A stretch of 17,938 nt of DNA from Deltaproteobacteria bacterium (GTDB taxonomy: Bacteria > Desulfobacterota > Anaeroferrophillalia > Anaeroferrophillales > Tharpellaceae): the NCBI GenBank assembly GCA_030595135.1, contig JAUVDU010000002.1:1-17938 (forward strand). Direction: 5' to 3'. The notes beneath the pieces are model-generated. The model was given only the letters and a program-made list of their open reading frames with translations, was not told the origin of the DNA and searched no databases. This document shows, piece by piece, positions 7,802-14,637 of this stretch (positions within the stretch are counted from its first letter, which is position 1; the number at the start of each line of letters is the position of its first letter). Position numbers and translations under genes: made by a program.

Positions 7802-8941
7802 CTAAGATTTTCCGGTAGAATTTTCAAGAGATTCTATCTCATGCGCCAGATCTACATTTTCCGGGTCAAGCGCATAGGCTTCACGGAAAGCTTCAAGGGC
7901 TTGAGGGTTATGTCCCATCTTTTTTAAAATTAGGCCGAGTTGTAATTTAAAGGTTATAAATTCCTGTCGGGTCAGACCTTTTTCCAGTAAACCTTGTTGA
8001 ATTTGTGATAGGGCCGTTGAAGCTGACCCTTGATTTAAAAAAATGCGGCTGCGTAAAAGCAGGGTCTGGAGACGGTAATCGGCAGATTTTAGAGCTTCTT
8101 CACTCTCCAGCAAAGCTTGTTCCGGCATTTTCAACTCGTTGTAAGCTAGAGCCAGATTGTAATGAAATTTATCAGTATCGGCATTGTCTTTTTCTTCATT
8201 AATAGTTGATTTCAGAGCTTGAAAAATCTCTTCGACACCGTGTTCTAGGGGGTTCTCTTCAGTACTGTCGGAATCATTCTCAGTTCTGGAGAAATCATCA
8301 ATTTCCTCAATTTCATCTCCCAGTTCGGTTCCTAAATCAAAGAAAAAATTCGCATCATCATTATCCTCAGGAAGTTGTAAGGGTGCAGATGAAGGTTCTT
8401 TGTTGGTAACGATGATGTCTGAATAGATGCTCTTGGCGTTTTCTTGATGGTTGGGAAAGCGTTCTTTCAATAATTGTCGGTAGGGTTCTTTGTCCGGGGC
8501 TATTTCAATGATGGTTTCAAGTGTCTGTAAAGCTTTGTCGTTAAGAGCATTTTCATGGTAATAGTCAAACGCCATGCGAAAATAAGAGGTTGCATCGGCA
8601 AAAAATTTCTTTTGTCGGTAAATGCGGCCCAATTCAAGATTAGCTTCTAGATGTTGGGGCTCTTCGTTGAGGATTTTTTTATAAGTGGCGACTGCTAGTG
8701 GTGTAAAATCATGTTCCAGGTAGAGGCGGGCGCTTTTACAATACTCGTCCAGAGCCTTTTCTCGTTCGCCGCGAGCCATATAGGTGTCGGCCAGTTTCAA
8801 GCGCAGGCGGAAATTGTTAGGGCTCTGTTTGAGTTGTTCCTCAAACGAGTTGATAACCTCATCGGAAACCTCGATTGCTGTATCCTTGTGACGAGTAAGG
8901 ACTTTTTTTAGCCTGGAGAAAAAACTTGGTTTTTTAGTCAA
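7802..8941 (-). CDS. Cytoplasmic TPR protein, first gene of the GTPase operon (379 aa)
   Basis: Built mainly of tetratricopeptide repeats, which are protein-binding helical hairpins. A basic start (FFSRLKKVL) is followed by TPR units at about 43-76, 80-110, 98-131 and 133-160. An acidic, low-complexity linker (188-235) contains FFFDLGTELGDEIEEIDDF, and a second TPR block spans about 240-370 (NLALAYNELKMPEQALLES; ALEAFREAYALDPENVDL). There is no signal peptide or membrane segment. The start is assigned to TTG at 8941-8939: an in-frame TAA lies three codons upstream and the first internal ATG is at residue 55 within a TPR, so no good alternative exists, although no Shine-Dalgarno sequence precedes the TTG. 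Similar proteins occur in deltaproteobacteria as general TPR scaffolds. As first gene of the operon it probably helps assemble or localise the MglA-like GTPase complex (inference). Confidence 0.8.
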   Translation of the reverse strand: MTKKPSFFSRLKKVLTRHKDTAIEVSDEVINSFEEQLKQSPNNFRLRLKLADTYMARGEREKALDEYCKSARLYLEHDFTPLAVATYKKILNEEPQHLEANLELGRIYRQKKFFADATSYFRMAFDYYHENALNDKALQTLETIIEIAPDKEPYRQLLKERFPNHQENAKSIYSDIIVTNKEPSSAPLQLPEDNDDANFFFDLGTELGDEIEEIDDFSRTENDSDSTEENPLEHGVEEIFQALKSTINEEKDNADTDKFHYNLALAYNELKMPEQALLESEEALKSADYRLQTLLLRSRIFLNQGSASTALSQIQQGLLEKGLTRQEFITFKLQLGLILKKMGHNPQALEAFREAYALDPENVDLAHEIESLENSTGKS

Positions 8942-8951
8942 TTTTAATTAC

Positions 8952-8979
8952 GCTATAGTTGCTGATGGAAAATCGTTAA
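8952..8979 (-). promoter_or_regulatory. Possible sigma-70 promoter for the minus-strand operon
   Basis: On the minus strand TTAACG (8979-8974) and TATAGC (8957-8952) are separated by 16 bases, each matching four of six consensus positions. Transcription would start only about four bases before the TTG start codon, giving a nearly leaderless message, which fits the missing ribosome site. This is a weak match in AT-rich DNA. Confidence 0.25.
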
Positions 8980-9049
8980 TTTTAAGATGATCTAAAACCC
9001 CTTTATGCTACCATGAAAATCTAATCATTTGAAGGACTTAATATAAATT

Positions 9050-9063
9050 TTGACATTTGTCAA
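9050..9063. promoter_or_regulatory. Perfect palindrome TTGAC-N4-GTCAA, possible CRP/FNR-type operator
   Basis: The sequence TTGACATTTGTCAA has 6-base perfect arms around two central bases, or 5-base arms around four. That is the geometry of CRP/FNR-family sites, whose FNR version is TTGAT-N4-ATCAA. It sits almost exactly midway between the two divergent start codons (about 110 bases from each). Each arm also equals a perfect -35 hexamer (TTGACA), but neither is followed by a convincing -10 at 16-18 bases. The binding protein is unknown. Confidence 0.35.
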
Positions 9064-9131
9064 TTGTTTTGCTAAGGGTTTGCGAACCGGCAAGTTATAA
9101 AGTTGGCTGTTTGCTATTTTTAACGTCTTTA

Positions 9132-9155
9132 ATTTGATCGAAGTTTTTATCAAAT
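9132..9155. promoter_or_regulatory. Inverted repeat ATTTGAT-N10-ATCAAAT just before the LD-carboxypeptidase start
   Basis: Perfect 7-base arms (9132-9138 and 9149-9155) around a 10-base spacer, ending 13 bases before the ATG at 9169. It could be an operator or a small hairpin in the leader. The half-sites resemble FNR halves but the spacing is wrong for FNR. The same stretch contains a weak promoter-like pair (TTGATC, then TATTGT after 18 bases). Confidence 0.25.
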
Positions 9156-9168
9156 CATATTGTAGTTT

Positions 9169-10122
9169 ATGACAATAGAGATACTGAAAGCACCGGCTTT
9201 GCAATTGGGTGACCAATTGGGTCTTTTTGCTCCCGCCAGTCCCGTGCGTTTGGAATATGTTCGTAAAGGTCAGGAGTATCTTGCTTTATCCGGTTTTCAG
9301 AACCGGGAAGGGAATTCACTTTTAAGTCGTTCCTATCACGTCGCCGGCGACCCGAGCACCCGTCTCGCCGACTTTGAAGAACTTTTGCTTGATCCGGGTG
9401 TCAAGGGACTGGTCGCGGCTCGGGGGGGGTATGGAACCTTACCGCTTTTGCCGCTCCTTGATTTTTCCTTGATTGCTAGACACCCCAAAATAATTCTCGG
9501 ATTTAGTGACCTTACCGCTCTCCAGTTGGGGCTTTGGCAACGGCTTAAACTGGTGACTTTCTCCGGGCCTATGTTGGCGGTTGAGATGGCACGTCCCGGA
9601 ATGGTCAACAGTGCTTTGTTGTGGGCCCTTTTGACCGGCGCGAAAGAGTCTGAAATTAAACCTCTGTTGTCAGCCTATTTAGCTTCGGGAAAACTTGAAT
9701 GTTTGCGCGATCAAATATTTTCCGGTCGTCTTTTAGGCGGTACACTGACGTTGTTGGCAAGTCTGGCAGGTACATCTTATTTGCCGGATTTTACTGGAAA
9801 AATTATTATTATTGAGGATCGTGGAGAGTCTCTTTACCGGATTGACCGGGCTTTAACTCAACTACGTCTGGCTGGGATCTTTAAGGCGCCGGCGGCAGTT
9901 ATTTGTGGTGATTTCAGCCTGCCGAATAAGGTCGAAGAGCCTCTTTTGCCGGGTTTTTTTAAAGAATTTTTTGCTGCTGATGAGTTTCCTGTATTGATAA
10001 ATTTCCCCTACGGGCACTGCCCGCAAAGCTTTATATTTCCACAAGGGGGTTTGCTGGAATTTAATTGCCGGGCTAAAACGATAACCCTTCTCGAGAGTGT
10101 GGTGATAAAAAATGGCAGTTGA
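9169..10122 (+). CDS. ldcA: LD-carboxypeptidase, peptidase family S66 (317 aa)
   Basis: Serine peptidase that removes the terminal D-Ala from murein tetrapeptides (L,D-bond) during cytoplasmic peptidoglycan recycling. The S66 pattern is complete: LGDQLGLFAPASPV (13-26); ARGGYGTLPLLPLLD (84-98); GFSDLTAL (111-118) with the predicted nucleophile Ser113; IIIEDRGESLYRIDR (213-227) with Glu216; and FPYGHCPQSF (279-288) with His283. These positions match the Ser/Glu/His triad spacing of Pseudomonas LdcA (115/217/285), and length is typical. No signal peptide is visible. No Shine-Dalgarno sequence precedes the ATG; the protein fold begins within the first 12 residues, so the start cannot be far off. 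It heads the plus-strand run opposite the GTPase operon. S66 also contains microcin C self-immunity MccF-like proteins, but the neighbourhood gives no support for that. Confidence 0.92.
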   Translation: MTIEILKAPALQLGDQLGLFAPASPVRLEYVRKGQEYLALSGFQNREGNSLLSRSYHVAGDPSTRLADFEELLLDPGVKGLVAARGGYGTLPLLPLLDFSLIARHPKIILGFSDLTALQLGLWQRLKLVTFSGPMLAVEMARPGMVNSALLWALLTGAKESEIKPLLSAYLASGKLECLRDQIFSGRLLGGTLTLLASLAGTSYLPDFTGKIIIIEDRGESLYRIDRALTQLRLAGIFKAPAAVICGDFSLPNKVEEPLLPGFFKEFFAADEFPVLINFPYGHCPQSFIFPQGGLLEFNCRAKTITLLESVVIKNGS

Positions 10123-11329
10123 TTATGAGGTGATCTGTCGTCAAGGTGATCTCGGTTCTTTGCTTACGGCCGCCTTTCTTGCAAAAGAGAAATGCCGTAT
10201 TTTGCTGTTGCCGTCTTTGTCCGGGAAAGCGTTGGAACCGAATTTTTTGATTCCTGTGGTTCGCGGTTATCCGGCCCAATTGCTGGCGAGTTTAGTCGAA
10301 CTGGAAAGTCCTCCGGCCGATTTTTTTTCTTGGCAGAGTGAATCTGAAATTTGCTCATGGACTGGTTCAGTTCAAACTCTTACCCAAGAAAAATGGCTTG
10401 AGTTGGAACCGATGTGGCGTCAGATCGACCTTTGTATGTTGCAGGGGTTGGAAATGCCGACTTCGTCTCCAGGCGGAATTTGGCGTATGCTTGTGTTGCT
10501 CGTGCGTAATGAACTTTTGCGTGACTGTCGACATCAAACCTTGGCGAGCTGGCTCGATAGCGCCGATATCCCGCTTAGAGAGCAATCGTTATGGCGTTCG
10601 TTGATACCTTTGATCTCTTTAAGTCGTTTTGCTGATCCGCCGCTTTTGTCTTTTGCTTTTGGTCTGCAGACCCTTTTGGCCCCTGATGCCTGGGTTGGGA
10701 TTGGTGAACTTAAAACTAAGCTCCTCGATTACTTGTTATCTCAAGGGGCGCATCAGGTAGATGATGAATGGTCGCCGGTCTTTGATGGCAAGTGGTTTAT
10801 CGGGGTTGGCAATGATGGGAAGGTGATCCGTCGGTCGACCGTCTTTCTCGCCGATTCCGACCCTCTCTCTTTGCAAAAAGAGGTTTCTTCGGGGCTCCAG
10901 CGACGAGATTTCAAACGTCAGTTTCAACTTGATGACCCGGGTTATATTCAGATTTCGACGGATCCTGAGACTGTTTCGACTCAGGCTCAACCGTCAACCG
11001 AGCGGGCTTTATATCATTTGGATTGCCGGGGATCTGATGACTTTTTGGGTTCTACGTTTTTCGGGCCTGGAGGTGAAAACGATCAAGCTTTAATCGGGCA
11101 TCGTTGGCAGGCTGTGGGTGAGGAAAAAGAGCAAAAACCGGGTCATGTCTGGGGTTGGCAGCCCCAGTTGCCGGCGATGATGGGGGGCAGCTTTCTGCCT
11201 TTGACCGGCAGTTTATGCCGTTTTTATCAGGTCGGTTGGCATAACCTGCCCGGGTTTGGTCTGGGTGGTTTGGTTTATAGTGCTCGTCAGGCTGCGACTG
11301 CAGTGCTTCGTAATGAATTGAAAAGGTAA
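10112..11329 (+). CDS. Phytoene desaturase/amine oxidase-like protein with a degenerate FAD-binding motif (405 aa)
   Basis: The ends look like a flavin-dependent oxidoreductase of the phytoene desaturase/amine oxidase type, but key residues are gone. The N-terminus reads YEVICRQGDLGSLLTAAFLA, resembling the Rossmann start of such enzymes (GxGxxG in a context of LGGLxAAxxLA). Aligned on LGSL, the three glycines become Gln11, Asp13 and Ser16, and the acidic residue that ends beta-2 and binds the FAD ribose becomes Pro34. The C-terminus (about 371-400, QVGWHNLPGFGLGGLVYSAR) resembles the conserved last motif (PGGGxxGxxxSG). The middle is divergent. It may be a non-catalytic, repurposed relative or bind FAD in another way. 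The ATG overlaps the LdcA gene by 11 bases with a weak GGTGA ribosome site, so the two are probably coupled. The substrate is unknown. Confidence 0.65.
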   Translation: MAVDYEVICRQGDLGSLLTAAFLAKEKCRILLLPSLSGKALEPNFLIPVVRGYPAQLLASLVELESPPADFFSWQSESEICSWTGSVQTLTQEKWLELEPMWRQIDLCMLQGLEMPTSSPGGIWRMLVLLVRNELLRDCRHQTLASWLDSADIPLREQSLWRSLIPLISLSRFADPPLLSFAFGLQTLLAPDAWVGIGELKTKLLDYLLSQGAHQVDDEWSPVFDGKWFIGVGNDGKVIRRSTVFLADSDPLSLQKEVSSGLQRRDFKRQFQLDDPGYIQISTDPETVSTQAQPSTERALYHLDCRGSDDFLGSTFFGPGGENDQALIGHRWQAVGEEKEQKPGHVWGWQPQLPAMMGGSFLPLTGSLCRFYQVGWHNLPGFGLGGLVYSARQAATAVLRNELKR

Positions 11330-11334
11330 AGGAG
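11329..11334 (+). promoter_or_regulatory. Ribosome binding site for the GTG start of the CvpA-family gene
   Basis: AAGGAG, nine bases before the GTG at 11344, supporting a GTG rather than a later start. It lies directly after the stop codon of the preceding gene. Confidence 0.7.
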
Positions 11335-11343
11335 AGGATTTCG

Positions 11344-11877
11344 GTGCTAAATTCACTTGATGTAATAATTATTGTAGTTCTTCTTGCCGGAGCTTACCTG
11401 GGTTATTCCCGGGGAACGCTGGCCGAAGTGATTGCTTTGGTCGGGGTGGTACTGGGTATCACGCTGGCATCCCATTTCTACTTACAGGCAACCGAGGTTT
11501 TGCTGCCGACTTTGCGAGATGAAAAGATCACTTCATTTATTGCTTTTTTAATTCTTTATGGGGCTGGAGTACTGGTCTTTTTTTTGGTTCATTTGGTGGT
11601 TAAATCAAATATGGCGGGCAGAGCTATAGATCCTGTAAGTCGAATTTTGGCGGCAATTATCGGAGCTTTTAAAAGTCTTGTATTTGTCGTGATAGTAATT
11701 TTTCTCGTAGTCTTTTTTTGGGGGCCGGAAAATTCATTTACTTCCGGGACTATTCTTTTGCCTCGTGTTTTGCCCCGTTGTCGGATCGTGGTAAATTTAC
11801 TTCCCGAAGAGATGCAGACACCCTTGGATGAATATTTGGGTGACCTCTCTATCATTGATGAAAAGAGAGAGAAGTAG
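11344..11877 (+). CDS. cvpA: CvpA-family inner-membrane protein (177 aa)
   Basis: A small membrane protein of the CvpA family (named for E. coli colicin V production; members affect envelope homeostasis, exact activity unknown). It begins LNSLDVIIIVVLLAGAYLGY, followed by a GTLAEVIALVGVVLGI segment, which is the hallmark start (D.....l....G...G..rG...e). Four hydrophobic helices are visible at about 5-21, 26-45, 62-86 and 102-126; a soluble tail of about 50 residues follows. Length is typical. The start is GTG with a good ribosome site. It follows the oxidoreductase-like gene by 14 bases and its TAG directly abuts the GTG of the next gene, so it sits within the operon. In other bacteria cvpA genes often neighbour mutS2 or purF, which are not here. 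Confidence 0.85.
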   Translation: MLNSLDVIIIVVLLAGAYLGYSRGTLAEVIALVGVVLGITLASHFYLQATEVLLPTLRDEKITSFIAFLILYGAGVLVFFLVHLVVKSNMAGRAIDPVSRILAAIIGAFKSLVFVVIVIFLVVFFWGPENSFTSGTILLPRVLPRCRIVVNLLPEEMQTPLDEYLGDLSIIDEKREK

Positions 11878-13101
11878 GTGAAAATTGTGAAAATTGGTTG
11901 GTTGGTGACCGTTTTTTTATTACTTGTTATGGCTGGTAACCCAGTTCTTTTACCGGCGGCTTCCGTGGTTAAAACGACAGCTGGTCAGGCGGTGTTGGAT
12001 GGTGGATCTGAAAAAGCCCGCGCCGAAGCGGTTTTTGATGCTTTTGGAGAGGCTTTGAGTCGTTACCTTTATGATGATATGGCTGCCAGCTATGAGTTTG
12101 AGCAGCAGATCAACGAAAAAATTATTAAGCGGCGAAAACTCTATATTAAGAGCTATGAAATTCAGAGTGAACGTACTTTAGGTGACCTCTATCGGGTTGA
12201 ATTGCGGGTTGAATTGCAAGGTGACCTTTTAGAGCGAGAACTCAGGAAAATTGAGAGACGGGAAAGACGACAAGTCGAGCATCTGATGCTGGTGATCCTG
12301 CCGGCGGCCGGCTTGGAAGAGAACTTAGAATCGATAGATAATGGCGGAGCCTGGAGCATGGCCTTGGAACCTACGGTTCTGCGGCAACGTTTACAACAGG
12401 AACTCACAGTTTATGGTTTTAGTTTGGAGGTCGTCGATACGATCTCTCCAGATTTGCTGAGCATGTTTGTTCAGGTTTTGGAAGAAAATGAAATTGCGGG
12501 TCAATCAGAGCCTGAAGCGGCTTGGTTTCAAGGATTGATGCCCGGTGACCTGATTGTTGCGATCAGGCCCGGTGAGGTCAGTGAAGAGAGGATTGTCTCT
12601 TTACAGAAATCTTTCTGGCGGAGCCAGGCCGAGCTGGTTTTTATTGATACAAAAAATGATATGATAACACATTTGCCGACGGTTACGGCTAAGGTTATCA
12701 ACGCAGACTATGTTACCGGATTGGAGAAATTGACTGGAAACTTGACCGAACGAGTGCAACAGGCTTGTCTTGATCGGTTGCTGCGTGACTATATTGTACC
12801 CCAGGAGAGCGAAGAGCTGGTGGTTTTACAGTTTGAGGGTTTTCGCCGGCCGGCGGATTTTGCGCTCTTTAAAGAACGCCTTAAATCGTTGCGAACGGTC
12901 AAAGAGGTTAGTTTGCAGGCGCTCGCTGCAGGTTCTATAGAGCTGGGCGTGCGGATTTTGATTTCGGCACCATTGTTGATTAAATGGCTCAATGGTTTTT
13001 CATCCGACGACCTCCCTTTCACATTTACGGTTTACCCCTTGGATGAGACCCCGGAACATTATCTCGTACGGGTAAGTTATGATCCCGCAGCGGGTAGCTG
13101 A
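11878..13101 (+). CDS. Secreted protein with a FlgT-N-like domain, otherwise unknown (407 aa)
   Basis: Residues 1-28 form a signal peptide (basic KIVKIG, hydrophobic 8-24, cleavage near LPAAS), so the protein is probably periplasmic. The next 100 residues (TAGQAVLDGGSEKARAEAVF, helices, KSYEIQSERTLGDLYRVEL) follow the pattern of FlgT-N/LPP20-type domains: an initial strand with GxAxL, a long helix of A.xEA..A, then strands ending in YxIxxE...YxVxxxV. A basic helical stretch (128-150) leads to a region with no recognised fold (150-407), containing GLMPGDLIVAIRPGEVSEE near 220-238. There are no lipobox or membrane segments beyond the signal. It starts with GTG immediately after the CvpA stop and overlaps TilS by 23 bases. 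FlgT is a flagellar H-ring part in Vibrio; no flagellar gene is present here, so only the fold is suggested. Confidence 0.6.
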   Translation: MKIVKIGWLVTVFLLLVMAGNPVLLPAASVVKTTAGQAVLDGGSEKARAEAVFDAFGEALSRYLYDDMAASYEFEQQINEKIIKRRKLYIKSYEIQSERTLGDLYRVELRVELQGDLLERELRKIERRERRQVEHLMLVILPAAGLEENLESIDNGGAWSMALEPTVLRQRLQQELTVYGFSLEVVDTISPDLLSMFVQVLEENEIAGQSEPEAAWFQGLMPGDLIVAIRPGEVSEERIVSLQKSFWRSQAELVFIDTKNDMITHLPTVTAKVINADYVTGLEKLTGNLTERVQQACLDRLLRDYIVPQESEELVVLQFEGFRRPADFALFKERLKSLRTVKEVSLQALAAGSIELGVRILISAPLLIKWLNGFSSDDLPFTFTVYPLDETPEHYLVRVSYDPAAGS

Positions 13102-14509
13102 GTTTTTACCCCGGTTTTTGTCGGAAACCGGGGCTGCTGAGATTTGGGTTGCCTGTTCCGGTGGACTAGATTCGATGGCCCTGCTCTTACTGGTTCGAGA
13201 GTTTGCCGATCGAACCGGTATTCCAGCAGGGGTTGTCCATCTTAATCATGGCCTGCGCTCTGAATCGCGTGATGATGAGCTTTTTGTTGCTGCTCATGCT
13301 TTAAACTTGAGCCTACCTCTGATTGTCGGGCAAGCCCGGAATTTAAGAGGGCAAGCCCGTTGTGAGCATCTCTCCCTAGAGACCGCAGCCCGGCAGGTAC
13401 GCTACGCCTTTTTCCAGCGATTTCTTAAAGAGCGTGAATGTGCTGCAATAGTGACAGCCCACAACGCCACCGATCAGGTTGAGACCATCCTCATGAATCT
13501 GATGCGGGGGGCGGGCTTACGTGGCGTTAAAGGTATTCCCCGCCGCCGGGGCCGTATCGGTCGTCCGCTTTTGCAGGTGGCTCGGGAGGAGTTGGCAGGT
13601 TATGTCTCTCGTAACCGGATAGCTTATCGAGAAGATCCCACTAATAGCTCTTTAGAATTCAGCCGAAATCGGGTTCGTCATGAACTTTTGCCGATTATTC
13701 GTAAACTGGGCGGCAGTGGTGTTGAAGAGCGAATTGCCGGGGCAGGTCTGCGCCTGGCGGCCGATCTTACAATAATTGATGGTCGGCTCGATGATCTTTG
13801 GTCGCTGGTGCAGCCGGAAAGAGTTGGTTTGACGGTTGAGCGGGTTTTGTTGCAAAAATGCGAAACCGCACTTTTGCCTCATTTCTTAGGTCGCATGATT
13901 CGTCGAGCCGGGGCGGTCAAGCAGGTTTCGTCCCGAGTCCTTGATGACCTTTGCGGTTTAGTGGGAAGTCCGGGAGAGCGCCGGGAGAGCCGCTATGATC
14001 TGGGTAGCGGTCTGGTTTTCAGGGCTCTGCCGGAAACTATTTTCATCGGCATAGGTGAGACATTTAGGGGGCTTGATGGAGGAGTGCCTGAGTATCAACT
14101 CAGGCTTCCGGGTTTTGGCCTCTACCTTTTACCCTATGATCTTGGAAGGTTGCGGGTTGAGCCGGTTTCAGCAAAAGAAAAATTGCCCAATTTTAAAACG
14201 CAAAGAGAAAGGCAGAAATTTTCCGAGATCGTCGATGCTGATCAACTTCATTTCCCACTTCAGGTTCGTAACCGACGGCCTGGGGATCGTTTTCAACCTT
14301 TGGGCATGCAGGGAAGAAGCTGTAAATTAAAAAATTTCTTAGCCGACCGCCATCTCTCCCGGTTTGCCCGCTCGACGCTCCCGCTTCTCCTTGATCAAAA
14401 AGGAAGAATCGTCTGGGTCGTCGGCGAGCGTCTCGATCACCGTTTTCGGATTACGGCCGAAAGCCGCAGTTATGTCGAACTTTATTTTGAACAATCCCTA
14501 ATCCAGTAA
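13079..14509 (+). CDS. tilS: tRNA(Ile)-lysidine synthase TilS (476 aa)
   Basis: ATP-dependent ligase that attaches lysine to cytidine-34 of the CAU-anticodon tRNA-Ile, changing it to read AUA; essential in most bacteria. The N-type PP-loop SGGLDS is at residues 27-32, LNHGLR at 55-60, then the family blocks ETAARQVRYAFF, TAHNATDQVETILMNLMRG and RPLL, and later DPTNSS followed by SRNRVRHELLP. The C-terminal region (from about 395: RNRRPGDRFQPLGMQG, then KLKNFLADRHL and LPLL) is the TilS C-terminal domain that binds the tRNA acceptor stem. Length is normal for a long-form TilS. The start overlaps the previous gene by 23 bases with only a weak ribosome site, so translation is probably coupled. 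In many deltaproteobacteria tilS precedes ftsH; here it is followed by a repeat and the sirtuin operon. Confidence 0.95.
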   Translation: MIPQRVAEFLPRFLSETGAAEIWVACSGGLDSMALLLLVREFADRTGIPAGVVHLNHGLRSESRDDELFVAAHALNLSLPLIVGQARNLRGQARCEHLSLETAARQVRYAFFQRFLKERECAAIVTAHNATDQVETILMNLMRGAGLRGVKGIPRRRGRIGRPLLQVAREELAGYVSRNRIAYREDPTNSSLEFSRNRVRHELLPIIRKLGGSGVEERIAGAGLRLAADLTIIDGRLDDLWSLVQPERVGLTVERVLLQKCETALLPHFLGRMIRRAGAVKQVSSRVLDDLCGLVGSPGERRESRYDLGSGLVFRALPETIFIGIGETFRGLDGGVPEYQLRLPGFGLYLLPYDLGRLRVEPVSAKEKLPNFKTQRERQKFSEIVDADQLHFPLQVRNRRPGDRFQPLGMQGRSCKLKNFLADRHLSRFARSTLPLLLDQKGRIVWVVGERLDHRFRITAESRSYVELYFEQSLIQ

Positions 14510-14534
14510 AATCGGAACTAAACAAGTTGCTTTC

Positions 14535-14584
14535 ATTTGTGTTAATTTGTGGTTCCGCTTTTTTAACCACAGATAAACACAAAT
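14535..14584. repeat. Imperfect palindromic intergenic repeat (20-base arms, 10-base loop)
   Basis: Left arm 14535-14554 (ATTTGTGTTAATTTGTGGTT) and right arm 14565-14584 pair at 18 of 20 positions; one of the two mismatches would be a G-U pair in RNA. The loop 14555-14564 is CCGCTTTTTT. The right arm plus flank also contains a 9-base direct repeat (AACACAAAT at 14576-14584 and 14586-14594). The motif resembles the AACCACAGATNAACAC family of dispersed intergenic repeats seen in many bacterial genomes (recollection, not searched). It lies between TilS and the sirtuin gene. With no T-run after the stem it is a poor intrinsic terminator, though a stem this long may still mark the transcript end. 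The rest of 14510-14637 holds no gene that I can see. Confidence 0.75.
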
Positions 14585-14637
14585 CAACACAAATTTTGAT
14601 GTAGTAAATTGCTGAATACTTGACTACGGATTAAAAT

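Noticed and set aside
9133-9154. FNR box formed by TTGAT and ATCAA half-sites
   Set aside because: The spacer is 10 bases, not the four required by FNR; kept only as a generic inverted repeat.
10100-10125. Frameshift joining LdcA and the oxidoreductase-like gene
   Set aside because: Both proteins are complete families in themselves, and an 11-base overlap is ordinary for coupled genes.
14535-14600. Intrinsic terminator after tilS
   Set aside because: The stem is strong in length but AT-rich, and the T-run is in the loop, not after the stem; classed as a repeat.
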